A DNA stretch of 64,000 nucleotides from Psilocybe azurescens (taxonomy: Eukaryota > Basidiomycota > Agaricomycetes > Agaricales > Agrocybaceae). Every line of letters begins with the position of its first letter. Position 1 is the stretch's first letter. The translations under genes were made by a program, and so were the position numbers. Location: assembly GCA_023853785.1 (NCBI GenBank), contig JAJIRX010000622.1:806001-870000 (forward strand). Reading direction: 5' to 3'. Under the pieces are notes generated by a model. It ran no database searches and was not told the DNA's origin. It saw nothing but the letters and a program-made list of their open reading frames with translations. Shown here one piece after another: positions 22,550 through 33,350 of the stretch.

Positions 22550-24280
22550 TCGTAAACTATGTAAATAAATCAAGCTGCCCAGTAGACGCCTCGCTTTCTG
22601 AGTACTTTATGCCGGATGATCCTGGAATCATCATCCGAGTTAGGGTGCAAACTTGGCCCCAAAACGGTGTTTAAGGGTCAACTTCCTCGATCTCCTGCTG
22701 GTTTATGGCATTGGACAAAATATGAGCATATGTGGCTCAACATTTTGCTCGTTTCAAGACGTCTGTCTGGCTTGGAATAACCTTCGTCTGGATCGGGTCC
22801 AGGTGCTATAACACATATTGGCACTGACAATAGTACTCAAACTTTTATTTTAATGTTAAGTTGTCATGAGCTTAATTGCTGAATCAAACCAACTAGACTG
22901 AGATAAAATCTAATTTTTTAGATGCCCTTCGGGTCCACTCTATTGCAGATTTATGAATCATTCCCCCTGCTCGGAAAATTTTGCCAACATTATTTATTCA
23001 CAGATCTATATAATTCTCGAGGTGCTGAGACATTTGCTTCCCCATGCCTTGCCGCCCTGTACCTTCAAAGACAGACAGCCAAGAGAGTAAGTCCCACTCT
23101 TCTTCAGGATCTGGTTGCGTCGCCTACTGAAATATGCAATTCTATATCGGTACAGTGCCAAGTCCCTTTGGTTTTGAAAGCAATAAACCATTGGTATGGG
23201 ATAAACCGTATGCTCAATGGGGATGTGCTGATCATTAATGCATTTACTATAGGTACCCCAGCTACTCGCAGCTGTGGGCCTCGAAAGAACAGATAAAGAT
23301 TCCAACAGGGTCCTGGTATGGCTTCATTGAGACGCCAAAACGTCAACAGATTGAATAAGACCATGTTTTAGGCATCTATTGGCGAATTGGCGAGAGGGAG
23401 TCTAGATGTTACTCTCACGACAAGCAAACAGAAGCATAAACTCATCTTCATTGAAAATGAGGTGCGATATCATCGTGAAGTTTCCCTACTTTCTTTCATC
23501 AAATAGAACTATTTCTGGTAGCTGAAGCGTCGACATCCGCATTTATTCAATTCTGAGGAGAGTGAGAAACGCTTGTACATTGCCACTCGCGTTGTTGTAT
23601 CAATGCACACTGTGAGGAGAAAAACAACTGGACACGCAGTTCCTAGGAAACAAAAGGGAAAGGCGGTTCATAAAACGGTAACAAAGACCCAGATGCAGTC
23701 CGATCCTGTAGATATGGTAAGCAACAGTGTATGCATCCTGGACTCAAGCTTTTAATTGCCTCGCATAGCTTACACTTTGATGCAGGCGGCCGAAAGTTTG
23801 AGACTCAAAACAGTTAGTCTCCTTATTGGGTTGGGATACTATAATGAATGATTCATTCCAACATAGGGCGACTTTGAGGATTTATATCCCAGAGACAGCG
23901 TGTACTCGATCCAGACGGATTCAAAGAACAAGGTCATTGCCAAAGATGATGATACCCTAAAGATCTCCAGAGCTCAGCGCAACTCCTCCTGTACTCAAGG
24001 TTCCTTTTCTGAAAGGCATAAAGGCAATGAACCAATGCGTCAAATACCGTTTGTGCATGACTTCCTTCGAACATGCAAACCTCCAATGGATCATATTCTC
24101 GGGCGCTTTGAAGATTTTGGTTGTTCGAAAGAACAGCACCTGCGAGCTCTTTTTAGTTGGACACGAGAGAAAAGGAATAATTTGTTGCAAAGAATCCTTG
24201 CGGGTGAGGAGGGATCGTTGGACAGTGTGAAAGAGATGGATATTCTAGTTCTAGAAAATCAATTTGAAGGATTCTTGTAA
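22550..24280 (+). CDS. Uncharacterised basidiomycete protein, gene X copy 1
   Basis: I recognise no named domain. The best-supported exon is the last, from about 23868 (after ACATAG) to a stop at 24280. It encodes an acidic start (D-F-E-D-L-Y-P-R-D), a linker, and a compact block F-V-H-D-F-L-R-T-C-K-P-P-M-D-H, G-C-S-K-E-Q-H-L, S-W-T-R-E-K and D-I-L-V-L-E-N-Q-F. From memory similar tails occur in many Agaricomycete proteins of unknown function. Upstream coding blocks shared with copy 2 lie near 22610-22810, 22920-23300, 23372-23460 (A-S-I-G-E-L-A-R-G-S-L-D-V-T) and 23560-23720 (H-T-V-R-R-K-T-T-G-H-A-V-P). Copy 1 has a stop near 22671 where copy 2 stays open. The 5' end is not resolved. The block conserved between copies suggests past selection on protein sequence. 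Confidence 0.5.
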
Positions 24281-24321
24281 CTCCCATTTGCTTATAGGTT
24301 TGAATTTTCATACAAGTCTAT
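24264..24321. repeat. Direct repeat, left member
   Basis: About 58 bases covering the last codons of gene X and its 3' flank. A near-identical copy lies at 26850-26909, and the two flank the 2.5 kb segment with the HDHD2-like gene. In the right duplication unit the same sequence occurs once, at 31291-31350. Confidence 0.8.
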
Positions 24322-24717
24322 ATGTCAGACGCGATATTTTCTTGTGTCTCATAATTAGCATTTTATTTCTCTGAAATGCATCAATGACTGAAATCTAATC
24401 CCACTGTGATATACTATGGTGAGTTTAGGGGAAAATATTACTTTGACGCAAAATTTAAGCAGTGTTTGTGCAGGATATGAACTTAAAGGGCGAGCTTGAC
24501 GTACATTGTCGTTTGCGAAGATGGAAGCCGTACCAATGATGTTTGGCAATGAAATAATTCGAGGTCCGCCTATCATAGGAATGATCGATTGATCAATTTA
24601 TGTCCCAATTTTGCTCTCAGACCAACTGATCGATTTTGGACATCGGCTGCTTTCTTTTCAAGCTGCGTTTTTACTTCTTTGGTATAACCTACGGAAAAGC
24701 GGATAATAATTCACACT

Positions 24718-25991
24718 ATGTCGAAACCCTATTTCGGAGGACGACCGCATATTACGGCTTTATTAATCGACATCTCGGGAACTCTTCACGTAGGGACGAC
24801 CCCAACATTGAACGCGGTCAATTCTTTTCATAGACTAAGAGAATCTTCCACACCATTTAGACTCTGTAGTAATACGAGCAAGGAGTCTTCCGTGTCACTT
24901 TTGAGACGCCCTGGAAGACATGGGCTTTGAGGTCTCTCCCAGGACCCCAAAAGGAGACGCCAGACCTGGTGATCGCGAAGCCACGCCTCAGCAGCTGTTG
25001 TGGACAAGCATCGCAGCAGCAGCACAGGTTGTGAAAAGCATGCATCTAAAGAAGTGAGTGAACACATTTTTTCATTTTGTACCTAGAACTGTTGACCTCG
25101 GATCTCATTATGTTATCCAGGCCTTTGTTACTTTTGTCCAAATCTGCTCGAGAAGAAGTATTAGCCCAGTTGCCTCAAGATAAGGGAGATTCTAGACTGG
25201 CTTGTGGAATAAGCAACGCCCACTACGACTCAGTCGTTATCGGCCTTGCACCCTCCTGTTTCGATTATGATCAACTCAACGCAGCATTCCGTGTCTTGAA
25301 AGGAGAACAAAAATCGGCCACCTTCAATCCTGACCGATCTGGAGCGATTCCGTTAATCGCAACGCACAAGGCAAAGTACATCCAAACTGAAGACGGCTTA
25401 TCGTTAGGCCCTGGTCCTTTCGTTGCAGCTCTGGAAACTGCGACAGGTGTTTCAGCGCATGTAATTGGAAAACCCAGCAAGGCTTTCTTTAAGATGGTTA
25501 TAGGGCGATTTCAAACTAGCGGAGCCATCGGACGATCCTGACGAGTATGGCAAATTAAAACCTATTAATGACGGGGAAAGTCACACATCCCATAGGGGCA
25601 AGATCGCCCGTGATTGGCGACGACGTGGAAGCAGATCTTGGCGGAGGCGCCCTTGAACTGGGCTTGTGGCGAGTTCTCGGTGAGTACTTATCTGATTTTG
25701 ACTCTCGAGATTTTTCTACTATGTTCCTGGCTTCTTTGTATGTAAAAATGCTCAGCAGGAAGGCAGACTTTCTGGTGACTGATGCAGATGGAGTCCAATC
25801 TGCCATACTGACCTGTTCATTATTGTTGATCTGCGTGGCTGATCATGATCCCGCTCTCTACTGGGCTTCTTTCAACTTTGTAGTGAGAACTGGAAAGTAT
25901 CGCACAGGCTGACGAGACACGAGCTGGGGTTGTTCCTCCGGATGAGATTTACGATTCTTTTTCTAATTTTGTTGACAGCTTTTTAAGATAG
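24718..25991 (+). pseudogene. HDHD2-type HAD hydrolase, frame-broken
   Basis: Haloacid dehalogenase-like hydrolase of the HDHD2 group, whose substrate is not established. The ATG at 24718 leads into A-L-L-I-D-I-S-G-T-L-H, the family motif I, which here has I-S where Asp-x-Asp enzymes usually have a second Asp. Motif II (C-S-N-T-S-K-E) follows. Later blocks are E-D-M-G-F-E-V-S-P (after a frame change near 24905), P-L-L-L-L-S-K after an intron at about 25054-25120, G-P-F-V-A-A-L-E, G-K-P-S-K-A-F-F, V-I-G-D-D-V-E-A-D-L-G-G-G-A (motif IV) near 25612, and the C-terminal D-E-T-R-A-G-V-V-P-P-D-E-I to a stop at 25989-25991. Frame changes occur near 24905, 25510, 25600 and 25905. The intron at about 25681-25882 is unusually long for this window. 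The whole gene sits inside one copy of the segmental duplication. Confidence 0.7.
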
Positions 25992-26849
25992 TCAACAATT
26001 CTAGAGATTATCTCCTTGCTTCGAATACGCCATCGGCAGCTGGGTCGGTCACCTTCGGCCAGGGTGTCATAAAGCGCTCGAGTATGTTAAAGCTACGGAA
26101 GTCCAGCAACCACCCACATATCGCGATATCTCGCTGAATCGACCCAGCCGGAAGGTCTCGGACGAATCCCTGGTATATCAAGTAGGCCACCTCATGAGAC
26201 TATACACGCACGTCTTGGAAGCTCCTTTGTGGGCCCGCAATCCAATAATCTTGTCAAAATTAAGGTTGCTTTGAAGACTTCCATTTTGCGACTATTGATT
26301 CATCCACGGGCGTCCGTTGGGTAAACATTCCTTTCCATACCTAAGATAAATTTCAACGTCCGATAATCACGCAGAAGTTTGTACATCGAAAGAATTTCAA
26401 CTGCACACCAGATTGGCACACATTGGCCCGCTCCTTTGTGCGAAGAGTGTTGGCCACGAGTAGCCACGCCATCCAGAAGATCAAGCTTGAATTGCTTGAG
26501 ATGTTAGGTTACTGTAACTATACGTTGTTCTTTTGACGTCAGGGAGCCCAAGCTGAGACCCATGGGCACTACTGTTACTCAGCCAGGAAAGAGCACCGGT
26601 GATAACTGCGATTATCATACAATGTTATCGAGGCAGCATCTACCGTAATAAGTTATGCAGTATCGGAGCCGCCCAACGTGGAGCTATCAATGTCGATCTG
26701 TAATGTATCTCCTTTGTCATAGGTTTGAACGTGCTGTCATTCGCTGCGAATAACAGCTGCGATACACTTCCTCTATTGAATGGGATACATTACACCTGTG
26801 ATCATCATTTCTTTGACGAGATTTTGCTTAGTCACTCTGTAAGTCAATC
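25992..26849. other. Right part of the inserted segment, no gene seen
   Basis: About 860 bases between the HDHD2-like gene and the right direct repeat. No conserved frame was recognised. This sequence has no counterpart in the right unit of the duplication. Confidence 0.45.
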
Positions 26850-26909
26850 CAGTGAAGGATTCTTCTTGTAACTCCCATTTGCTTATAGGTTTGAATGTTC
26901 ATACAAGTC
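26850..26909. repeat. Direct repeat, right member
   Basis: Near-identical to 24264-24321. From here on the sequence runs in parallel with the right duplication unit, so this member marks where the unit resumes. Confidence 0.8.
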
Positions 26910-27259
26910 CATATGTGTTCTTATTGAGCCCATGGAAGTTCGTACGAAATATGCGCCCGTCTGGAATATCGAATTCACTGGGAGAGAACGTGCCCCAGGG
27001 ATGACACGCTTTCCCTAGCTCTCTGAGAGTCTTAGCTTTTGAAGCCACTCAAATCAGCATCTCAGATGTGCTGTCATCCTTCCTCTAAATGGGATTCAAA
27101 AACCAGTATATGCGATATTTTGAGAGGGCTCTTCGCAGGTGTATCAGACCATTAAATGGTGTCAAAGCGGTGAATCATTTATTTCTGAAAAAGCATAGAG
27201 GTAAGTAATACAGACAAGACCGTTAACCTACACGAATGCTATGTAGGTAACATCAACAC

Positions 27260-28876
27260 TATATTTTCTTGAACCTGCCCATGTGGATATCTCCCAATCC
27301 ATCCCTATGTGTGATACGTTCACCACATCGACATTGAGCCTAATAAGGTCTTTCTTGAGGTCAAGCTTGGTAAAACCTACTAGGACCGTGGGGGTCGCTC
27401 AAATGCTGATGAGAATGTCACTGATCCCATTGACTTGGTATTGACGCTGAAAGCACCGTATTGGATAACCGCGCTGTTTGCCGGAAAAGCAATCCAAGTA
27501 ATATCAAATCCATAGATGATGGTGTCTTTCCATTTTTTGGCCTCGAGTTCAAATCCGGAACAATCAATGTTGTCTGCCTTTATCGAGATTCGAGGGCCTC
27601 CGCCAAGATCAAAACCGCATAAAGCAATGAATACCAATGGTGGCTCCTCATAACACCAATCAAAGGAAACTCTTTGGGTGGTCTCCCCTTTGTGGTGAAC
27701 GACGCCGCATCGAAAGTCTGGATCAGTGGACTCTATCTGCATCCAAGAGAGACCTGCGCTGTGGAGCAAAGATGTGCTCCAAGTGTCCAGATGCGCGCAG
27801 AAGTCACTTTGGGATATATCGTCGACATAGGATTTTATTCGCCAACGGTTATAGGCGTTGCTTAGGGTAAGTATATCCAACCAAACGGCTACGCTGAGGG
27901 GGGAGTAGACGAGCTAGTCAAGATTGGAATTGAGCGAGAATACGTGTTTCCCGGCTTCAGGGTCTCATATGTCCCAACCTCGTTCATTGTCTTGAAGCGG
28001 CCACCCTTCACGTTGTGTGGGGCTTTGTATCTCACCAAGACATTGTACTTGTTTAGCATGACTTCTTCTCCGTTATATGGTAGAAAGCCTGTACCTGAAT
28101 GTAAGGTATGATACCACAAGAACGTCGATTTAACTAACCTATGCTTTTCTCTCTGATCTTTCCACAATATACCCCATCTTGGTGGAATCCCTGGATCACA
28201 TACAACGACCTGTTGTCGCTCTCGTAACCTCCGCTATAAATTACCTCGTTTAGACTTAAAATGATTTGTTGACTGTTGGGAGCATGAGGAGAACTTACGT
28301 TATAGGCTCAAAGCCATCTGTTTTATTCAACAAAAACCGCTCTTCCAATCTAATCCATTGAAGTGATGATGGACTTGCACAAAGTAACTCGAAGTCATTA
28401 AGCTTGGAGAAGAATGTTATGAGTGGTAATGGGTATGTAATAATTGGGTATGGTAGGTTACCATAATGCTATCTCCTCCCCAACTGATTTTTAATGTGCC
28501 GCTTCCATCATGACAGTATGTACCTGGGTCTGAATAATAGCAAGGATGAGCTGGAATTCTTTACTACACCTTTGATCAACTTACGCATCCCTTCCTAATG
28601 AAATATTCCGAGATTAGAGCCGAAGATAACCAATGGCGCCGGCCGTCTTACCTTGTATCGTCCTCGGCCAATATATAGTTTTTGACCATCAGAATCCGTG
28701 CCCCCTCGTACCATAACTTGCATCATATCATGGGCTAGAATCAAAACGGGGTAGTCAAGCTGGAAATCAGTCAGAAATCAGCTTCATTTGATAGTTAAAT
28801 TGGGTGCAGACAAACCCATTTGACCCCCCGAAATTTGCGCTGCTCCATCCTGAGATGGATCCGAAGTTGTGTGCAT
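27260..28876 (-). CDS. DM9-repeat plus H-type lectin protein, copy 1
   Basis: Predicted carbohydrate-binding protein. The ATG at 28876 starts a short exon (M-H-T-T-S-D-P-S-Q-D-G). The following exons hold two DM9-like repeats. Repeat 1 has G-T-D-S-D-G-Q-K-L-Y-I-G-R-G, P-G-T-Y-C-H-D-G-S-G and S-W-G-G-D-S-I then L-N-D-F-E-L-L. Repeat 2 has G-Y-E-S-D-N-R-S-L-Y-V, G-V-Y-C-G-K-I and G-E-E-V-M-L-N-K-Y-N-V-L. An exon with an H-type lectin domain follows: F-C-A-H-L-D-T-W-S-T, P-P-L-V-F-I-A-L-C-G-F-D, I-D-C-S-G-F-E-L and D-I-T-W-I-A-F-P-A. A second H-type segment starts at E-R-P-P and continues V-L-V-G-F-T-K-L-D in a shifted frame beyond a five-C run near 27386. No signal peptide is seen. DM9 proteins of animals bind mannose; binding here is inferred. 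A one-base difference in a G-run of exon 1 upsets its splice phase relative to copy 2. Confidence 0.72.
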
Positions 28877-28935
28877 GGTATATATTCGAAAACCAATGCT
28901 TGATAGCAATCTGCAAAATGGTAGGCTGTTGGGGG

Positions 28936-29636
28936 AAAGGGGGTACTGTGTCAGAAAACACCCGGGGTAGATATTCTTTTATAAGGCCTTCTGGACCCCC
29001 CGCCCCCCCTCCCCCCCTTCTATATAGGGTATGTTTTGATGGCTATAAAAAAAAACATAAACCAAGTTTTTGACATATGAAGCTTATTTTATGTTGGATT
29101 CGGTCATGCATCGTCATAAACAGGTCAGCCAAAATAGTTTTGAAGAGTTTACAGAAGCATTCAGATGGATTGCCACTTTTATTATGTTACATAGACCCAC
29201 CACAGACACCATCATCAGACAGAAATGTTCCGATGATCGATAATCATCTAGAGACGTATTTCTTGTAGCTATTCTCATCTTGTCTATCTTGATATACCGA
29301 TAGTAGACCCAATATACATACCCTCTTAATAGCACAAATTTAAAGGAGTAGAAGTACAATATAGTACACCAAGTGATACTGGTACCGAAATATGTCCAAA
29401 GCTTACAAGTGAAAATGCCCACCGAACGTTGCAATCCAACTTGCTCAGATGATTGTTATCTAACGAGTCAACTCTGAATACTCCCGATGTCTATTGCATT
29501 TGTATGTTAATATTCAGCCTCAGCGCTCAGCGCTCAGAAATGGAACTTGAAGCTTGGACCGTGTACGTTTGACCATCCAGCGTCCCGTTTCTGGCGTCTA
29601 TCGAGGACATCTCTACCGACCTTCATAATCATCTTC
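28936..29636. other. Spacer between duplication units
   Basis: About 700 bases separating the two units. It has several C-runs at 28997-29018 and A/T-rich sequence after it. No conserved frame was recognised. Confidence 0.5.
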
Positions 29637-29644
29637 AGGACACT

Positions 29645-31306
29645 TCTTTGTAAACTATGTAAAAAAATCAAGCCACCTAGTAGACACCTCGCTTCCGGAG
29701 TACTTCATGCCAGATGATCCTGAAATCATCATCCGAGTTAAGGTGCAAACTTGGCCCCAAAACGGCGTTTTGAGGGTCAGCTTCCGCAATCTCCTGCTGG
29801 TTTATGGCATTAGACGAAATATGAACATATATGGCTCAACATTTTGCTCGTTTCAAGACGTCTGTCTGGCTTGGAATAACCTTCGTCTGGATCGGGTCCA
29901 GGTGTTATAACACACATTGGCACTGACAACAGTACTCAAACTTTTATTTTAATGTTCAGCTGCCATGCGCTTAATTGCTGAATCAAACCAACTAGACTGA
30001 GATAGATAAAAGCTAAGTTTTTAGATGCCCTTCGTTTGAGTCCACTCTATTGCAGATTTATGAATCATCCCCCTTGCTCGAGAAATTTTGCCAACGTTAT
30101 TTATTCACAGATCTATATAATTCTCAAGGTGCTGAGACATTTGCCTCCCCATGCTTTTTGCCGTCTTGTAACTTCAAAGACAGACAGGAAAGAGAGTAAG
30201 TCCCACTCTTCTTCAGGATCTGGTTGCGTCGCCTACTGAAGTATGTGATTCTATATCGGTACAGTGCCAAATCCCTTTGGTTTTGAAAGCAATAAACCAT
30301 TGGTATGGGATAAACCGTATTCTCAATGGGGATGTGCTGATTATTAATGCATTTACTATAGGTACCCCAGCTACTTGCAACTGTGGGCCTCGAAAGAACA
30401 GATAAAGATTCCAACAGGGTCCTGGTATGGCTTCATTGAGACGCCCAAAAGTTAATAGATTGAATAAGACCATGTTTTAGGCATCTATTAGCAAATTGGC
30501 GAAAGGGAGTCTAGATGTTACTCTCACGACAAGCAAACAGAAGCATAAACTCGTCTTCATTGAAAATGAGGTGCGATATCATTGTGATGCTTTGAGAAAC
30601 GCTTGTATATTGCCGCTCGCGTTGTTGTATCAATGCACACTGTGAGGAGAAAAACAACTGGACACGCAGTTCCTAGGAAACAAACGGAAAAGGCGGTTCA
30701 TAAAAGGTAACAAAGACCCAGATGCAGTCCGATCCTGTAGTATGGTGAGCAACAATATATGCATCCTGCACTCAAGCTTTGCCCCACATAGCTTACACTT
30801 TAATGCAGACGGCCGAAAGTTTGAGACTCAAAACAGTTAGTCTCCTTATAGGGTTGGCATAGTATAATAAATAATTCATTCCAATGTAGGGCGGCTTTGA
30901 GGATTTATCTCCCAGAGAAAATATGTACTTGACCCAGACGTATTCAAAGAACAAGGTCCTTGCCAAAGATGATGATACCCTAAAGATCTCCAGAGCTCAG
31001 CGCAACTCCTCCTGGACTCAAGGTTGCTTTTCTGAAAGGCATGAAGGCAATGAACCAATGAGTCAAATATCGTTTGTTCATGACTTTCTTCAAACATGCA
31101 AACCTCCAATGGATCATGTTCTCGGGCGCTTTGAAGATTTTTGGTTGTTCGAAAGAACAGCACCTGCGAGCTCTTTCTAGTTGGACACGGGAGAAAAGAT
31201 ATAATTTATTGCGAAGACTCCTTGCGGGTGAGGAGGGATCGTTAGATAGTGTAAAAGAGATGGATATTCTAGTTCTAGAGAATCAATTTGAAGGCTTCTT
31301 CTTGTA
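29645..31306 (+). CDS. Uncharacterised basidiomycete protein, gene X copy 2
   Basis: Paralogue of the gene at 22550-24280 and similarly of unknown function. The first block (P-D-D-P-E-I-I-I-R-V-K-V-Q-T-W-P-Q-N-G) stays open here through 29910, whereas copy 1 has a stop. The block A-S-I-G-E (near 30481) is changed and the region around 30590 is shorter than in copy 1. The final exon starts near 30891 and carries F-V-H-D-F-L-Q-T-C-K-P-P-M-D-H. It then has five T residues near 31137 where copy 1 has four, which shifts the frame before G-C-S-K-E-Q-H-L. The remainder continues in the other frame to 31306. It is either inactivated or carries a base-calling error. Confidence 0.45.
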
Positions 31307-31689
31307 ACTCCCATTTGCTTATAGGTTTGAATGTTCATACAAGTGCATATGTGTCCTTATTGAGTCTAAGGAGGTTTGTACGAAATATGCGCCGTCCTGA
31401 ATATCGAATTCACTGGGGAGAACGTGCCCCAGGAATGACACGCTTTCGCTAGCGCTCTAAGAGTCTCGGTTTGAAGCCATTCAAATCAGCATCTTAGATG
31501 TGCTGTCATCCCCCTCTAAATGGGATTCAAAAATCGGCATATGCGATATTTTGAAAGGGCTCTTCGCAGGTGTCTCAGACCATTAAACAATGGCAAAGCA
31601 GTGGATCATTTATTTCTGAAAAAGCAGAAGTAAGTAATGCAGACAAAACCGTTAGCCTACACGAATGCTATGTAGTTAACATCAACACT

Positions 31690-33301
31690 GTTTATTTTTG
31701 AACCAGCCCATGTGGATATCTTCCAATCCATCCCTATGTGTGATACGTTCTCTACATCGACGTTGAGCCTAATATTGTCTTTATGGAGGTCGAACTTGGT
31801 AAAACCTGCCAGGACCGTGGGGGTCGCTCAAATGCCGGTGAGAATGTCGCTGATCCTATTGCCTTGGTATCGGGCGGTGAAAGCACCGTACTGGATAACC
31901 CTCGCTGTTTGCCGGAAAAGCAATCCAAGTAATATCAAATCCATAGATAATAGTGTCTTGCCATTTTTTGGCCTTGAGTTCAAATCCGGAACAATCAATG
32001 TTGTCTGCCTTTATCGAGATTCGAGGGCATTTGCCAAGATCAAAACCGCATAAAGCAATGAATACCAATGGTGGCTCCTCATAACACCAATCAAAGGAAA
32101 CTCTTTGGGTGGTCTCCCCTTTGTGGTGAACGACGCCGCATCGAAAGTTCGGATCAGTGGATTCTATCTGCATCCAAGAGAGACCTGCGTTGTAGAGCAA
32201 AGATGTGCTCCAAGTGTCCAGATGCGCGCAGAAGTCACCTTGGGAAATATTGTCGACATAGGATTGTATTCGCCAACAGCTATTGGTGTTGCTTATGTCA
32301 ATGTTGTCCAACCAAACAGCTATGCAAGGAGGGATAGGCGAGCTAGTCAGGATTGGGATTGAGCGAGAATACGTGTTTCCCGGCTTCAGGGTCTTATACG
32401 TCCCAACCTCGTTCATCGTCTTGAAGCATCCGCCCTTCAGGATGTGTGGGGCTTTGTATCCCACCAAGACATTGTACTTATTTATCATGACTTCATCTCC
32501 GTTATATGGTAGATAGCCTGTGCCCGAATGTAAGGTATGATACCACAAGAACGTCAGCTCAACTGACCTATGCTTTTCTCTCTGATCTTTCCACAGTATA
32601 CCCCATTTTGGTGGAATCCCTGGATCACATACAACGGTCTGTTGTCGCTCTCGTAACCTCCGCTATAAATTACCTCGTTTAGACTTAAAATGATTTGTCG
32701 ACTGTCGGGCACATGAAGAGAACTTACGTTATAGGCTCGAAGCCGTCTGTTTTATTCGACAAAAACCGTTCTTCCAATCTAATCCATTGAAGTGATGATG
32801 GACTTGCAAAAAGTAACTCGAAGTTATTGAGCTTGGAGAAGAATGTTATGAGTGATAATAGGTGTGTAATAACTGGGTATTGTAGCTTACCGTAATGCTA
32901 TCTCCTCCCCAGCTGATTGCTAATGTGCCGTTTCCATCATGACGGTATGTACCTGGGTCTGAATAATAGCAAGGATGAGCTGGGACTCTTTACTACACCT
33001 TTGACCAACTTACGCATCCCGTTCTGATGATATATTCCGAAGTTAGCGCCGAAGATAACCAAAGGCGGCCGTCTTACCTTGTATCGTCCTCGGCCAATAT
33101 ACAGCTCTTGACCGTCAGAATCGGTGCCCCCTCGTACCATAAGTTGCACCATATTATGGGCTAGACTCATAATGGAGTAGTCAAGCTGGAAATCAGTCAG
33201 AAATCAGCTTCATTCGATAGTTAAATTGGGTGCAGACAGACCCACTTGACCCGCGAAACTTGTGCTGCTCCATCCTGAGGTGGATCCGGGGCTATGTGCA
33301 T
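31690..33301 (-). CDS. DM9-repeat plus H-type lectin protein, copy 2
   Basis: Paralogue of the lectin gene at 27260-28876. The ATG at 33301 starts an exon ending V-K-W, spliced with a GTCTGT donor near 33241 directly in frame to L-D-Y-S-I-M-S-L-A-H. The two DM9-like repeats (G-T-D-S-D-G-Q-E-L-Y-I-G-R-G; later G-T-L-A-I-S-W-G-G-D-S-I; then K-Y-N-V-L-V) and the H-type lectin domain (H-L-D-T-W-S-T, P-P-L-V-F-I-A-L-C-G-F-D, D-I-T-W-I-A-F-P-A) are retained. One extra base just after P-A-N-S shifts the frame compared with copy 1, giving an early stop near 31856. The second H-type segment, with the same five-C break, is present downstream. The gene faces gene X copy 2, with their ends about 400 bases apart. 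Confidence 0.68.
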
Positions 33302-33350
33302 GGTATATATTCGAAAAAATGCTTGACGACAGCAATCTGCAAAGTGGGTA

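Larger units (their letters stand above)
22545..28935. repeat. Segmental duplication, left copy (interrupted)
   Basis: Left unit of a tandem duplication that matches 29637-33350. It starts near 'cacttcttcgtaaactatg' and ends in the upstream region of the lectin gene. Gene order is gene X (forward) then lectin (reverse). About 2.5 kb absent from the right unit separates 24321 from 26850. Substitutions and small indels are spread along the whole unit, so the duplication is not brand new. Confidence 0.85.
29637..33350. repeat. Segmental duplication, right copy (uninterrupted)
   Basis: Matches 22545-24321 and 26850-28935 in order and orientation, without the 2.5 kb insert. The end of gene X runs straight into the 3' flank of the lectin gene. 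It ends near a small triplicated 'gtgggtaggc' motif at 33344-33371. Confidence 0.85.
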
